Numbered from the stretch's first letter, positions 1 through 9,938 are shown. The stretch: 64,000 nt of DNA from Sphingomonas yabuuchiae (GCF_001477495.1 NZ_LDTF01000015.1:1-64000); one strand, 5' to 3'. Numbers and translations are program-made. Notes: generated by a model not told the origin, from the letters alone.

Positions 1-114
1 GGCCAGCGTATCGAGAAGCAACAGGCCCACCGCCCCGTCCCGCCCCCCGGCCGCGTCCTTCAACCAGCGGTTCCGCATTCCGGGGGTCGAGGCGTCATGG
101 GCGATCGTCGTCAT
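1..114 (-). CDS. cydD: Probable CydD (bd oxidase assembly ABC exporter subunit), N-terminus only
   Basis: An open frame runs off the left edge on the reverse strand, starting at an ATG at 114. Only 38 residues are visible: a polar N-terminus containing NRWLKDAAGGRD followed by the beginning of a hydrophobic helix (GLLLLDTLA). CydD proteins typically begin with a short RWL-containing tail before the first membrane helix, and cydDC genes often lie beside cydAB. CydDC exports glutathione/cysteine to the periplasm and is needed for cytochrome bd assembly. The gene is divergent from cydA and shares with it a 123-bp intergenic region that carries an FNR-type box. The family call rests on the short N-terminus and on context; another membrane protein is possible. 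Confidence 0.55.
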   Translation of the reverse strand, partial: MTTIAHDASTPGMRNRWLKDAAGGRDGAVGLLLLDTLA

Positions 115-148
115 GGCCCGACCGTCGCCGCGACTGGCCGACCTGTCT

Positions 149-162
149 TTGACCGCGGTCAA
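149..162. promoter_or_regulatory. FNR/FnrL box between cydD-like gene and cydA
   Basis: The sequence is TTGACCGCGGTCAA, a perfect TTGAC-N4-GTCAA inverted repeat. It lies in the divergent cydD/cydA intergenic region, with its centre 82 bp upstream of the cydA ATG. The same half-sites recur four more times in the window. For class II activation of cydA the -10 element would fall at 185-190 (TAGCGA), a plausible but weak match. For the reverse-strand gene the same geometry would put the transcript start at its ATG, so the effect on that gene is unclear. Confidence 0.8.
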
Positions 163-237
163 TGTCGGCACGGCGCGCCAGGCCTAGCGAGTCGCTCGGC
201 AAGGGGCCGGGGGCGGCTCCTATTATGGAGACATGCT

Positions 238-1806
238 ATGGACCCCGGCGTCGTAGACCTGTCGCGACTGCAATTCGCGGCCACCGCCTTGTATCACTTC
301 CTGTTCGTGCCGCTGACGCTCGGCCTGTCGATGATGTTGGTCATCATGGAATCGGTCTATGTCATGACCAACCGCCCGGTGTGGCGCGTGACCACGCGCT
401 TCTGGGGTAAGATCTTCGGCATCAACTTCGTACTCGGCGTCGCCACCGGCCTGACCATGGAGTTCCAGTTCGGCACCAACTGGTCCTATTTCTCGCATTA
501 TGTCGGCGACATCTTCGGCGCGCCGCTGGCGATCGAGGGGCTGATGGCCTTCTTCCTGGAGGCGACGTTCGTCGGGCTGATGTTCTTCGGCTGGGATCGT
601 CTGTCGAAGCTGGGGCATCTGATCGTCACCTTCATGGTGGCGCTCGGCACCAATTTATCGGCGCTGTGGATCCTGATCGCCAATGGCTGGATGCAGAACC
701 CGGTGGGCGCGAGCTTCAATCCCGACACGATGCGGATGGAAGTGAGCGACTTCGGCGCGGTGCTGTTCAATCCCGTCGCGCAGGCGAAGTTCGTCCACAC
801 GGTCAGCGCGGGCTATGTCTGCGCCTCGGTCGTGGTGCTGGGCGTGTCGGCATTCTGGTTGCTCAAGGGCCGTTTCCTGCCCGTCGCGCGCCGGTCGATG
901 ACGGTGGCGGCGGCGTTCGGTCTCGCCTCCTCGCTATCGGTCGTCGTGCTGGGTGACGAGAGCGGCTATGCGCTGACCGACAACCAGAAGATGAAGCTCG
1001 CCGCGATCGAGGCGGTCTGGCACACCGAGCCCGGCCCCTCGGGCCTCACCCTGTTCGGCCTGCCCGACACAGTGGCGCGCGAGACGCGCTACAAGGTCGA
1101 AATCCCCTGGGTGCTGGGCCTGATCGCGACGCGCAGCCTGGACGGGACGGTCGCGGGCATGTCCGAACTGGTGCTCAAGGCGCAGGAGCGCATCGCCTCG
1201 GGCGTGATCGCCTATGACGCGGTGCAGCAGCTGAAGGCGAACCCGAACGACGTCGCCCAGCGCGCCCGGTTCGAGGCCCACAAGCGCGACCTGGGCTATG
1301 CGCTGCTGCTCAAGCGGCAGATGGCCGACCCGCGCGCCGCGACTGCGAAGCAGATCGAGGCGGCGGCCTGGGACACGGTCCCCAATGTCGGCCTGCTCTT
1401 CTGGAGCTTCCGCATCATGGCCGCGATCGGCTTTGCAATGATCGCATTGTTCGCCACCGCCTTCATCCTGTGTTCGCTCCGGATGCACATGGATGCCCGC
1501 TGGTTCCTCCGCCTCGCGGTGGCGGCGATCCCGTTGCCCTGGGTGGCGATCGAGCTCGGCTGGCTGGTCGCCGAACTGGGACGACAGCCCTGGGCGATCG
1601 AGGGTGTGCTGCCGACCTTCCTCGCGACCAGCTCGCTGTCGCGCGGGGCGCTGTGGACCACGCTGGCCGGGTTTACCGCGCTCTACGGCGTGCTGGCGGT
1701 GATCGAGGTGCGCCTGATCCTCGCCGCCATCGCACACGGCCCAGAGGAGCGAGACGACCAGCCCGCACCCGGACCGATCCCCGCCGCCACTCCCGTCACC
1801 GCCTGA
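238..1806 (+). CDS. cydA: Cytochrome bd ubiquinol oxidase subunit I (CydA)
   Basis: The product is the haem- and quinol-binding subunit of the high-affinity terminal oxidase of the inner membrane, oxidising ubiquinol and reducing O2 to water without proton pumping. The protein is 522 residues, the length of E. coli CydA. His20 (in ALYHFLF) and His187 (in FVHTVSAGYV) match the b595 and b558 ligands, and the Met in FWSFRIM matches the second b558 ligand. The quinol loop motif VEIPWVLGLIATRS and the GRQPW motif are present; the long C-terminal part of the quinol loop makes this the L (long Q-loop) type. The ATG at 238 is preferred over upstream in-frame codons because GGAGA lies 7 nt before it and the N-terminus then matches the family. 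cydB follows after 13 nt, and an FNR box lies upstream. Confidence 0.97.
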   Translation: MDPGVVDLSRLQFAATALYHFLFVPLTLGLSMMLVIMESVYVMTNRPVWRVTTRFWGKIFGINFVLGVATGLTMEFQFGTNWSYFSHYVGDIFGAPLAIEGLMAFFLEATFVGLMFFGWDRLSKLGHLIVTFMVALGTNLSALWILIANGWMQNPVGASFNPDTMRMEVSDFGAVLFNPVAQAKFVHTVSAGYVCASVVVLGVSAFWLLKGRFLPVARRSMTVAAAFGLASSLSVVVLGDESGYALTDNQKMKLAAIEAVWHTEPGPSGLTLFGLPDTVARETRYKVEIPWVLGLIATRSLDGTVAGMSELVLKAQERIASGVIAYDAVQQLKANPNDVAQRARFEAHKRDLGYALLLKRQMADPRAATAKQIEAAAWDTVPNVGLLFWSFRIMAAIGFAMIALFATAFILCSLRMHMDARWFLRLAVAAIPLPWVAIELGWLVAELGRQPWAIEGVLPTFLATSSLSRGALWTTLAGFTALYGVLAVIEVRLILAAIAHGPEERDDQPAPGPIPAATPVTA

Positions 1807-1819
1807 AGGAGGCCAGGAC

Positions 1820-2959
1820 ATGTTCGACTATGAGATGTTGCGCCTGATATGGTGGGCGCTGCTGGGCGTGCTGCTGATCGGCTTTGCGCTGACCGACGGG
1901 TTCGACCTGGGGGTCGCCGCCCTCCTGCCCTTCGTCGCGAGGAGCGATGCCGAGCGGCGGATGGTCATCAATTCCATCGGGCCGACCTGGGAGGGAAACC
2001 AGGTCTGGTTCATCCTGGGCGGCGGCGCGATCTTCGCGGCTTGGCCGTTCGTCTATGCGGTCAGCTTTTCGGGCTTCTACCTCGCGATGTTCCTGGTGCT
2101 GGCTGCGCTGATCCTGCGGCCGGTGGGGTTCAAATATCGCTCGAAGCGGCCGGACCCGGCCTGGCGCACCCGCTGGGACTGGGCGCTGTTCGTCGGGGGA
2201 CTGGTGCCAGCCCTCGTCTTCGGCGTCGCGGTCGGCAATGTGCTGCTCGGCGCGCCCTTCCGCTTGGATGGAGACCTGCGCGCCTTTTACGACGGCACTT
2301 TGCTTGGGCTGTTCACGCCCTTCACGCTGGTCTGCGGGCTGTTGTCGGTGGCGATGCTGGTGCTGCACGGCGCGGCGTGGCTGTCGATCAAGGTCGAGCA
2401 TGGTCCCGTCCATGACCGGGCGCGGGCGTTCGGTACGGCGGCGGCCATCGCCTCCATCCTGTTGTTCGCGGTCGGCTTCGCCTTCGTCGCATGGGGCGAT
2501 ATGGGCTATCGGATCGTCGGCGCGGTCGATCCGCTCGGCCCGTCCAACCCGTTGCGCATGACGGCGGAGCAAGCGGGCGGCGCATGGTTCGACAATTATG
2601 CGACCTATCCCTGGATGATGGCGCTGCCCGCACTGGGCTTCGCCGGGGCCGCGCTGGCGCTGATTGGTATCCGCAGCGGTCGTGAGGCGCTGGCCTTTGC
2701 CGGATCGTCGCTCGCCGCGACGGGGATCATCGCCACCGTCGGCTGCGCAATGTTCCCCTTCATCCTGCCGTCGAGCATCGACGCGCATAGCAGTCTGACG
2801 GTGTGGAACGCCTCGTCCACGCAGAAGACGCTGGGCATCATGCTGTTCGTCACGCTCGTCTTCCTGCCGATCGTGCTCGCCTACACCGCCTGGGCCTATC
2901 GGGTGATGTTCGGCCGCGTGACGGCGGACGCGGTGCGCACCAATCCCGACTTCTACTGA
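1820..2959 (+). CDS. cydB: Cytochrome bd ubiquinol oxidase subunit II (CydB)
   Basis: This is the second integral subunit of cytochrome bd, 379 residues as in E. coli. The N-terminal motif ALTDGFDLGVAAL holds the conserved Asp in the first helix. The family blocks GPTWEGNQVWFILGGGA and AWPFVYAVSFSGFYLAMF follow, and about eight to nine hydrophobic helices span the protein. The start has a strong Shine-Dalgarno (AAGGAGG) that overlaps the cydA stop region, so the two genes are cotranscribed. The small cydX gene follows 14 nt after the stop. Confidence 0.97.
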   Translation: MFDYEMLRLIWWALLGVLLIGFALTDGFDLGVAALLPFVARSDAERRMVINSIGPTWEGNQVWFILGGGAIFAAWPFVYAVSFSGFYLAMFLVLAALILRPVGFKYRSKRPDPAWRTRWDWALFVGGLVPALVFGVAVGNVLLGAPFRLDGDLRAFYDGTLLGLFTPFTLVCGLLSVAMLVLHGAAWLSIKVEHGPVHDRARAFGTAAAIASILLFAVGFAFVAWGDMGYRIVGAVDPLGPSNPLRMTAEQAGGAWFDNYATYPWMMALPALGFAGAALALIGIRSGREALAFAGSSLAATGIIATVGCAMFPFILPSSIDAHSSLTVWNASSTQKTLGIMLFVTLVFLPIVLAYTAWAYRVMFGRVTADAVRTNPDFY

Positions 2960-2973
2960 GAAAGGAACGACCC

Positions 2974-3090
2974 ATGTGGTATTTCTCCTGGGTCCTGGGC
3001 CTCGGCCTGGCGATCGGCTTCGGCATCCTCAACGGCATCTGGCACGAATTCCATCTGCCGCACGAGGACGACGTGTCACCGCGACACTGA
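2974..3090 (+). CDS. cydX: Cytochrome bd small subunit CydX
   Basis: This 38-residue protein begins MWYFSWVLGLGLAIGFGI and has one membrane helix followed by a short acidic, charged tail (HEFHLPHEDD). That start and single-helix architecture match the CydX/YbgT family, whose members stabilise the haems of the CydAB complex. An AAAGGA ribosome-binding site sits 7 nt before the ATG. It is the third gene of the cydABX operon. At 39 codons it falls below many gene-calling cutoffs and is easily missed. Confidence 0.93.
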   Translation: MWYFSWVLGLGLAIGFGILNGIWHEFHLPHEDDVSPRH

Positions 3091-3147
3091 CAGATAGGAC
3101 AATCCGTCCGACGACAGGGGATCATGGCGGCGCTATAGGGCAAGGCC

Positions 3148-3858
3148 ATGATCCCGAACGACATCTGTGCCGATTGCGCGGTGCGCGACCGGGCCTTGTG
3201 CGGCAGCCTCGACGACCGGGAATTGCTCGCCCTGAACGCCATCGGCCAGCGCCGCCGGGTCGCGCGCGGCCAGACCATCGCCTGGGCAGGCGACGAGGCG
3301 GTGATCTGTGGCAACCTGCTGACGGGCGTGCTGAAGCTGGTCGCCGCCACCGCCGACGGCCGCGAGCAGACGGTCGGCCTGCTCTACCCCGCCGACTTCT
3401 TCGGACAGCCCTATGCGGGCGATGTCGACTTCACCCTGACCGCGCTGACCGAGGCGGAACTCTGCGTCTTTCCCCGCGCCGCGTTCGAGCGGGTGCTGGA
3501 AGATCATCAGCGCATGGAGCGCCTGCTGCTCCAGCGCACCTTCGAATCGCTGAACGAGGCGCGCGGGCGGATGCTGATGCTGGCGCGCAAGTCGGCGGGG
3601 GAGAAGCTGGCGGGCTTCCTCCTCGACATGGCGGCACGCGCCGGGGCCAGCGGGTGCCGGGCCAGCCGCGACGGGCCGGTGACGTTCGATCTGCCGCTAA
3701 CGCGCGGGCAGATCGCCGATGTGCTGGGTATGACGATCGAAACGGTCAGCCGCCAGCTGACTCGGATGAAGCAAAGCGGCGTGATCGGCCTGCCCGGCGG
3801 CCGCGCCATCACGATCAGCGACCGTGAGGCATTGGCGGCACGTGCCGAGGCCGCTTAA
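3148..3858 (+). CDS. fnrL: FnrL-type [4Fe-4S] Crp/Fnr oxygen-responsive regulator
   Basis: This 236-residue Crp/Fnr-family protein probably senses O2 through an iron-sulphur cluster. Cys7, Cys10 and Cys18 form C-X2-C-X7-C, and Cys106 (in AELCVF) lies 88 residues after Cys18. That is the cysteine spacing known for Rhodobacter FnrL (C14, C17, C25, C113). A cyclic-nucleotide-type beta barrel is followed by a long dimerisation helix and a winged helix. The recognition helix ETVSRQLTRM contains E-xx-SR, the residues FNR uses to read TTGA half-sites. This agrees with the TTGAC-N4-GTCAA boxes around it. Its stop overlaps that of the convergent hemerythrin-like gene by a few bases. I see no FNR box in its own promoter. 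Confidence 0.9.
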   Translation: MIPNDICADCAVRDRALCGSLDDRELLALNAIGQRRRVARGQTIAWAGDEAVICGNLLTGVLKLVAATADGREQTVGLLYPADFFGQPYAGDVDFTLTALTEAELCVFPRAAFERVLEDHQRMERLLLQRTFESLNEARGRMLMLARKSAGEKLAGFLLDMAARAGASGCRASRDGPVTFDLPLTRGQIADVLGMTIETVSRQLTRMKQSGVIGLPGGRAITISDREALAARAEAA

Positions 3859-4391
3859 GCCGCCAAACTTTCCGCCAGCGCATCGACCAGCAGGCCGCGC
3901 GCCTCCGGGGTCAGCCGGTGCCCCGCCAGCGCGATGATGGCCAACTGCTCGAAATCGACCGCGCGGCGACATCCGGTGAAGAAGCTGCGCAGCATATGGC
4001 CCAGCGTCTCGGGCGCGGCGAAGGCATCCGCCTCGTCAAAGGCCGCGACCATTTCGCGCGCCGCTGCCGCATCCGCCTCATGCCGGTGGCGGACATGGTC
4101 GAGGAGCGTGTCGGTGAGCGGATCGGCCCGTCCGTTGGACAGCATCGCCTCCAGATAGACGCCGTCCGCCTGCGCCCCCCGCGTCACCAGCGCCTCCAGC
4201 GCCTGCAGGAACAGCGTCATGGTCGCGGCGTCGGGACGATCGGGCAAGGCGTCCGCCATCGCCTCCGCCTGCCCGCACAGCGCCAGCCGACGACGATGCT
4301 CCTGGACCAGGCGGATCAGGTCGATTTCCTGAATGACGTGCCAGCGCCGCGCGAACGACACGACGCTGCCTTGAAGCGGGTTGCGATCCAT
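3855..4391 (-). CDS. Hemerythrin-like (HHE-type) four-helix protein
   Basis: The product is a 178-residue, mostly helical protein. Its helices carry EHRRRL, HVRHRHEADAAAAREM and CRRAVDFEQLAII, which recall the His/Glu-bearing helices of bacterial hemerythrin-like proteins that bind O2, NO or act as di-iron sensors. However, the second-helix HxxxE and final His ligands are not obvious, so metal binding may be partial or lost. The ATG at 4391 is chosen over an upstream start because it begins a compact domain and leaves the FNR box at 4443-4456 outside the coding region. Regulation by FnrL is likely (box, then 22 nt, then CATCAG). The gene is convergent with fnrL, with overlapping stop codons. 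The family assignment is tentative. Confidence 0.6.
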   Translation of the reverse strand: MDRNPLQGSVVSFARRWHVIQEIDLIRLVQEHRRRLALCGQAEAMADALPDRPDAATMTLFLQALEALVTRGAQADGVYLEAMLSNGRADPLTDTLLDHVRHRHEADAAAAREMVAAFDEADAFAAPETLGHMLRSFFTGCRRAVDFEQLAIIALAGHRLTPEARGLLVDALAESLAA

Positions 4392-4442
4392 CGCGGGTCT
4401 TCTCCTTCGTCCCCCTGATGACGAAGGGCGGTGCACCCCGCA

Positions 4443-4456
4443 TTGACGATGGTCAA
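4443..4456 (-). promoter_or_regulatory. FNR/FnrL box upstream of the hemerythrin-like gene
   Basis: The sequence is TTGACGATGGTCAA, i.e. TTGAC-N4-GTCAA. Reading on the reverse strand, exactly 22 nt separate it from CATCAG at 4420-4415, which lies where a -10 element should be if the box is centred at -41.5. The predicted transcript start is about 17 nt upstream of the ATG at 4391. Confidence 0.8.
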
Positions 4457-4474
4457 AGCACCGGGCCGCAGCCC

Positions 4475-5512
4475 TCAGCGCTGGCGGGCGAGGTGCCGGT
4501 GGATGGTGCTGCGATGGACGCCCAGTTGCCGCGCCGCCGCCGAGACATTGCCGTCATGCGCCGCCAGTGCCGCGTCGATCGCCTCCGCCCGCTCGAAGGC
4601 CAGTGGGCGCGCCACCGACAATTCGATGCCGCCGCCCCGAACATCGGCGTCCCAACCACCGATCAGCGTCGCGCCATTCGTCAGGCGCAGATGTCCCCGC
4701 GCCGCCTGACCGCGCATATCAAGTAGCTCGCCCAGCGCGGTATCGTCCAACGCCTCCCAGCTGCGCCCGACCAGCGACAGGCCACGGCGATTGGCGGCGA
4801 CCAACTGCTCGTCGCGGAACACCAATATCCCCTCCCGCGCGGTGCCCAGCATCGCCGCATCGTCGTGCATCCGCAGCACGCGGCAATCGGTGAAACCTGA
4901 GCGGAAAAGGCGATGCTCGATCTGATCGACCGCCAGCCGGATCAGACCCAGCGCATGGCCATGGCCATTTACCGACGGGCCCGAGATATCCAGCGCGCCG
5001 ACGATCGCGCCGCGCGGGTCGAGTACGGGGGTTGCAGCGCAACTCAATACCGCATGCTCGGCAAAGAAATGCTCCGGACCATGGACGGCAATCGGGCGAC
5101 GCTCGGCAATAGCGGTGCCGATCGCGTTGGTGCCGGTGCTCGCCTCGGTCCAGGACACGCCGGGGCGTAGCGCCACCTGCGCGGCGCGCGACAGGAAGCC
5201 GGTGTCGCCGATGCTGTCCAGGATCATGCCGTCCGCATCGGCCAGGATCACGACGCTGCCCGTATCGCGCGCCTCGCCCGCCAGCATCTCCAGTTCGGGG
5301 CGGCACAGACGGCGCAGCGACTCTCGCCGCTGGCGAAGCGCAGTGAGGTCGCTCTCGGTCAGCGGACCGCCATCACGTCGCCGTCCTTGCGCCAGGCCCA
5401 TGTCGGTGCATCGTAACCAGGAGCGCAACACCGGCTGGCGCACGCTTTCCAGCGGCAACTGCCCCTCGTCGAAATAGGCGCGTCGCCCCTGCTCTATTCC
5501 GGCGCCGTCCAT
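4475..5512 (-). CDS. AcoR-like GAF/Fis transcription regulator without AAA+ domain
   Basis: The protein is 345 residues. A GAF-type sensor region (about 55-190, with GVSWTEASTGTNAIGTAIAERRPIAVHGPEHF) is typical of AcoR-family activators of acetoin/alcohol metabolism. The C-terminus (AIDAALAAHDGNVSAAARQL and the following residues) is a Fis-type helix-turn-helix. The sigma-54-interacting AAA+ ATPase domain normally between them is absent: there is no Walker A and no GAFTGA loop. It cannot activate sigma-54 promoters in the usual way. It is divergent from the aldehyde dehydrogenase gene, its likely target. A perfect 17-bp palindrome lies 20 bp before its start. The ATG at 5512 has AAGG 8 nt upstream. 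Confidence 0.8.
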   Translation of the reverse strand: MDGAGIEQGRRAYFDEGQLPLESVRQPVLRSWLRCTDMGLAQGRRRDGGPLTESDLTALRQRRESLRRLCRPELEMLAGEARDTGSVVILADADGMILDSIGDTGFLSRAAQVALRPGVSWTEASTGTNAIGTAIAERRPIAVHGPEHFFAEHAVLSCAATPVLDPRGAIVGALDISGPSVNGHGHALGLIRLAVDQIEHRLFRSGFTDCRVLRMHDDAAMLGTAREGILVFRDEQLVAANRRGLSLVGRSWEALDDTALGELLDMRGQAARGHLRLTNGATLIGGWDADVRGGGIELSVARPLAFERAEAIDAALAAHDGNVSAAARQLGVHRSTIHRHLARQR

Positions 5513-5531
5513 CGCCGCATCCTTCTCCCAC

Positions 5532-5548
5532 TGTCGCAAGTTGCGACA
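5532..5548. promoter_or_regulatory. 17-bp perfect palindrome, probable operator of the GAF/Fis regulator
   Basis: TGTCGCAA-G-TTGCGACA is a perfect 8+1+8 palindrome in the divergent region between the GAF/Fis regulator (start 5512) and the aldehyde dehydrogenase gene. A second, imperfect copy follows at about 5564-5578 (TTGCGCCATGCGACA), sharing the GCGACA/TTGCG arms. Fis-type HTH regulators bind such dyads. Assignment to this regulator is inference from position. Confidence 0.6.
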
Positions 5549-5670
5549 CTGGCGCGCCTTCGCGTTGCGCCATGCGACACATGCTACGCTTAGCCCGCAG
5601 AAAGTCCATCATCGCACAGACACTTCGTCGCGGATCGGCTTGTCGTCGGCTGGGGACAGGCAGAGCCTTT

Positions 5671-5684
5671 GTTTCATACGAAAC
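5671..5684. promoter_or_regulatory. GTTTC-N4-GAAAC palindrome upstream of ald
   Basis: GTTTCATACGAAAC is an inverted repeat ending 14 bp before the aldehyde dehydrogenase ATG and abutting its ribosome-binding site. Its position would suit a repressor site or an mRNA hairpin masking the Shine-Dalgarno. No regulator can be named from the sequence. Confidence 0.35.
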
Positions 5685-5698
5685 GAAGGAGAGGTTGC

Positions 5699-7206
<1,508 letters not shown>

Positions 7207-7210
<4 letters not shown>

Positions 7211-7220
7211 CGGCGGTCAA
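7207..7220 (+). promoter_or_regulatory. FNR/FnrL box upstream of adhP
   Basis: TTGACGGCGGTCAA is TTGAC-N4-GTCAA. Its first bases contain the TGA stop of the aldehyde dehydrogenase gene. Exactly 22 nt later is CATCCC (7243-7248), in the position of a class II -10 element; the predicted start of transcription is near 7255, 24 nt before the adhP ATG. Confidence 0.82.
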
Positions 7221-7278
7221 GGCAGGGACCGGCGCGGGCGCCCATCCCTGCCTCATCACATCCGACAGGAGAAACACC

Positions 7279-8313
7279 ATGGCGAAGACGATGAAGGCCG
7301 CCGTCGTGCGGGCATTCGGCCAACCCCTGACCATCGATGAAGTCCCCGTGCCCGAGGTCAGCGACGGCCTGATCCAGGTCGCGATCCAGGCCTCTGGCGT
7401 GTGCCACACCGACCTGCATGCCGCCGAGGGCGACTGGCCGGTCAAGCCCAACCCGCCCTTCATTCCGGGGCATGAGGGCGTCGGCTATGTCTCGGCGGTC
7501 GGCAAGGGCGTCAAGCACATCAAGGAAGGCGACCGGGTCGGTGTGCCCTGGCTCTACACTGCCTGCGGCCACTGCGTGCATTGCCTGGGCGGGTGGGAGA
7601 CGCTGTGCGAGAGCCAGCTCAACACCGGCTATTCGGTCAATGGCGGTTTCGCCGATTATGTCATCGCCGACCCCAATTTCGTCGGCCACCTGCCCGCCAA
7701 TATCGGCTTTACCGAGATCGCGCCCGTGCTGTGCGCCGGGGTGACGGTCTATAAGGGGCTGAAGATGACCGATACCAAGCCCGGCGATACGGTCGTCATC
7801 TCCGGCATCGGTGGGCTTGGGCATATGGCCGTGCAATATGCGGTCGCCATGGGGCTGAACGTCGCGGCGGTCGATGTCGACGACGCCAAGCTGGACCTCG
7901 CCCGGCGGCTGGGCGCGAAGGTCACCGTCAATGCGCGGACAGAGGCCGACCCGGCGGCGGCGATCAAGCGCGAGACCGGCGGCGGCGCGCAGGGGGCGCT
8001 CGTCACCGCCGTCAGCGAAAAGGCGTTCGCGCAGGCCGTGGGCATGATGGCGCGGGGCGGCACCGTCGCGCTCAACGGCCTGCCGCCGGGCGACTTTCCG
8101 CTCAACATCTTCGGGCTGGTGCTGAACGGCATCACCGTGCGCGGATCGATCGTCGGTACGCGGCTCGACCTTCAGGAGTCGCTCGACTTCGCCGCCGACG
8201 GCAAGGTCAAGGCAACCGTCGCCACCGCGCCGCTCGCCGAGGTCAACCAGGTGTTCGACCAGATGCGCCGTGGCCAGATCGAGGGCCGCATCGTCCTCGA
8301 CCTGGCGGCCTGA
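7279..8313 (+). CDS. adhP: Zinc-dependent alcohol dehydrogenase (AdhP type)
   Basis: This 344-residue medium-chain dehydrogenase interconverts ethanol (or other primary alcohols) and aldehyde with NAD(H). Catalytic-zinc ligands are Cys42 in [14 protein letters not shown] and His in IPGHEGVG. The structural zinc site is the four-cysteine segment around [17 protein letters not shown]. The coenzyme motif [13 protein letters not shown] follows. The start at 7279 has AGGAGA 6 nt upstream. Transcription from the FNR box at 7207 suggests use at low oxygen, possibly to re-oxidise NADH by ethanol formation or to feed ethanol into acetyl-CoA with the flanking enzymes. Confidence 0.95.
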   Translation: MAKTMKAAVVRAFGQPLTIDEVPVPEVSDGLIQVAIQASGVCHTDLHAAEGDWPVKPNPPFIPGHEGVGYVSAVGKGVKHIKEGDRVGVPWLYTACGHCVHCLGGWETLCESQLNTGYSVNGGFADYVIADPNFVGHLPANIGFTEIAPVLCAGVTVYKGLKMTDTKPGDTVVISGIGGLGHMAVQYAVAMGLNVAAVDVDDAKLDLARRLGAKVTVNARTEADPAAAIKRETGGGAQGALVTAVSEKAFAQAVGMMARGGTVALNGLPPGDFPLNIFGLVLNGITVRGSIVGTRLDLQESLDFAADGKVKATVATAPLAEVNQVFDQMRRGQIEGRIVLDLAA

Positions 8314-8363
8314 AATCGCGGCGGGCGGTGGCTCCGGCCCCGCCCGCCAGCGTTGGAGAAACA

Positions 8364-9878
8364 ATGACCGACCGTATCGCCTGTGCCGCCCTTCGTTCGC
8401 GTATCACCGATGCCGACACCGCCTCCGCCCTGATCCGCCCCGGCGAAACGGTGGCGACCAGCGGTTTCACCGGCTCCGGCTATCCCAAGATGGTGCCCCA
8501 GGCGCTGGCCAGGCACATCGCCGAGTCCCATGGCGCGGGGCATCCGTTCCGCGTCAATCTGTGGACCGGCGCCTCGACCGGCCCCGAGTTGGACGGCGCG
8601 CTGGCGGCGGTCGACGGCATCGCCCAGCGCCTGCCCTATAGCGGCGACCCGGTCGCGCGCGAGAAGATCAACCGGGGCGAGATCGACTATCTCGACATGC
8701 ATCTCAGCCAGGTCGCACCGATGGCCTGGGAAGGCGTACTCGGCCCGCTCGACACCGCGATCATCGAGGTATCGGGCATCCGTGCCGACGGATCGCTCAT
8801 CCCCTCGTCGTCGGTCGGCAACAACAAGACCTGGGCAGACCGTGCAAAGCGCGTCATTCTAGAGGTCAATCGCTGGCAGGACGCAGCGCTGGAGGGGATG
8901 CACGACATCTATTACGGCACCCGCCTGCCGCCCGAGCGCGTGCCGATCCCGCTGGTGCGGCCGGACGACCGGATCGGCACGCCCTATCTGGCCTGCGATC
9001 CCGGCAAGATCGTCGCCATCGTCGAAACCGAGGCCCCCGACCGCAACCTGCCTTTCGCCGCGCCCGACGACACCGCCCGCGCCATTGCCGGGCACGTCAT
9101 CGAATTCCTGGCCCATGAGGTGTCGCGCGGGCGCTTGCCCCCCGCCCTGCTGCCGATTCAGTCGGGCGTCGGCAATATCGCCAATGCGGTGCTGTCCGGC
9201 CTGGTCGACGCGCCGTTCGACCCGATGACCGCCTATACCGAGGTGATCCAGGACGGCATGCTCGACCTGCTCGATGCCGGGCGCCTGCGCATGGCGTCGG
9301 CCACCGCCTTTTCGCTCAGCCCGCAGGCGGCGGCGCGGCTCAACGCGAACATGACCGCATACCGGGACCGCATGATCCTGCGTCCGCAGGAGATCAGCAA
9401 CCATCCCGAACTCGTCCGTCGCCTGGGGTGCATCGCGATGAACGGGCTGATCGAGGCGGACATCTACGGCAACGTCAATTCCACGCTGGTGATGGGATCG
9501 CGCATCCAGAACGGCATCGGTGGGTCGGGCGATTTCGCGCGCAACGCCTATGTCTCGATCTTCATGACACCCTCGACCGCCAAGGGCGGCAAGATTTCCG
9601 CCATCGTGCCGCAGGCCTCGCATGTCGATCACATCATGCAGGACGTGCAGGTGATCGTGACCGAACAGGGCCTCGCCGATCTGCGCGGCCTGTCGCCGCG
9701 CCAGCGCGCACGGGCCGTGATCGAACGCTGCGCCCATCCCGATTACCGCCCGATGCTCGCCGACTATGCGATGCGGGCCGAGGGCGGTTCCTATGGCCTC
9801 CATGCCCCCGCGCTTCCTGGCGAGGCATTGTCCTGGCATCGGCGCTTCATGGAAACGGGGACGATGCTGCCCTCTTGA
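8364..9878 (+). CDS. Acetyl-CoA hydrolase/transferase family (succinate:acetate CoA-transferase type)
   Basis: The 504-residue protein belongs to the Cat1/AarC-type CoA-transferase family. The N-terminal half has GETVATSGFTGSGYPKMVP. The second half has IQSGVGNIANAVLSGL and the EVIQDGMLDLLDAG motif around the probable catalytic Glu, followed by MGSRIQNGIGGSGDFARNAY. It would move CoA between succinyl-CoA and acetate, or hydrolyse acetyl-CoA. Following aldehyde and alcohol dehydrogenases, it would convert acetate to acetyl-CoA or the reverse. The start at 8364 has GGAGAAAC just before it. It is probably cotranscribed with adhP, 50 nt upstream. Confidence 0.9.
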   Translation: MTDRIACAALRSRITDADTASALIRPGETVATSGFTGSGYPKMVPQALARHIAESHGAGHPFRVNLWTGASTGPELDGALAAVDGIAQRLPYSGDPVAREKINRGEIDYLDMHLSQVAPMAWEGVLGPLDTAIIEVSGIRADGSLIPSSSVGNNKTWADRAKRVILEVNRWQDAALEGMHDIYYGTRLPPERVPIPLVRPDDRIGTPYLACDPGKIVAIVETEAPDRNLPFAAPDDTARAIAGHVIEFLAHEVSRGRLPPALLPIQSGVGNIANAVLSGLVDAPFDPMTAYTEVIQDGMLDLLDAGRLRMASATAFSLSPQAAARLNANMTAYRDRMILRPQEISNHPELVRRLGCIAMNGLIEADIYGNVNSTLVMGSRIQNGIGGSGDFARNAYVSIFMTPSTAKGGKISAIVPQASHVDHIMQDVQVIVTEQGLADLRGLSPRQRARAVIERCAHPDYRPMLADYAMRAEGGSYGLHAPALPGEALSWHRRFMETGTMLPS

Positions 9879-9888
9879 CCGCGGTCAA
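9875..9888 (+). promoter_or_regulatory. FNR/FnrL box upstream of the GNAT gene
   Basis: TTGACCGCGGTCAA is identical to the 14-mer at 149-162. It overlaps the TGA stop of the CoA-transferase gene. CATCGG begins exactly 22 nt after it (9911-9916), the same spacing as at adhP and the hemerythrin-like gene; the predicted transcript start is about 16 nt before the ATG at 9939. Confidence 0.82.
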
Positions 9889-9938
9889 TGCGGCACGCGT
9901 GCCACCGATTCATCGGTACGGCAACCCAGGAGGACACC

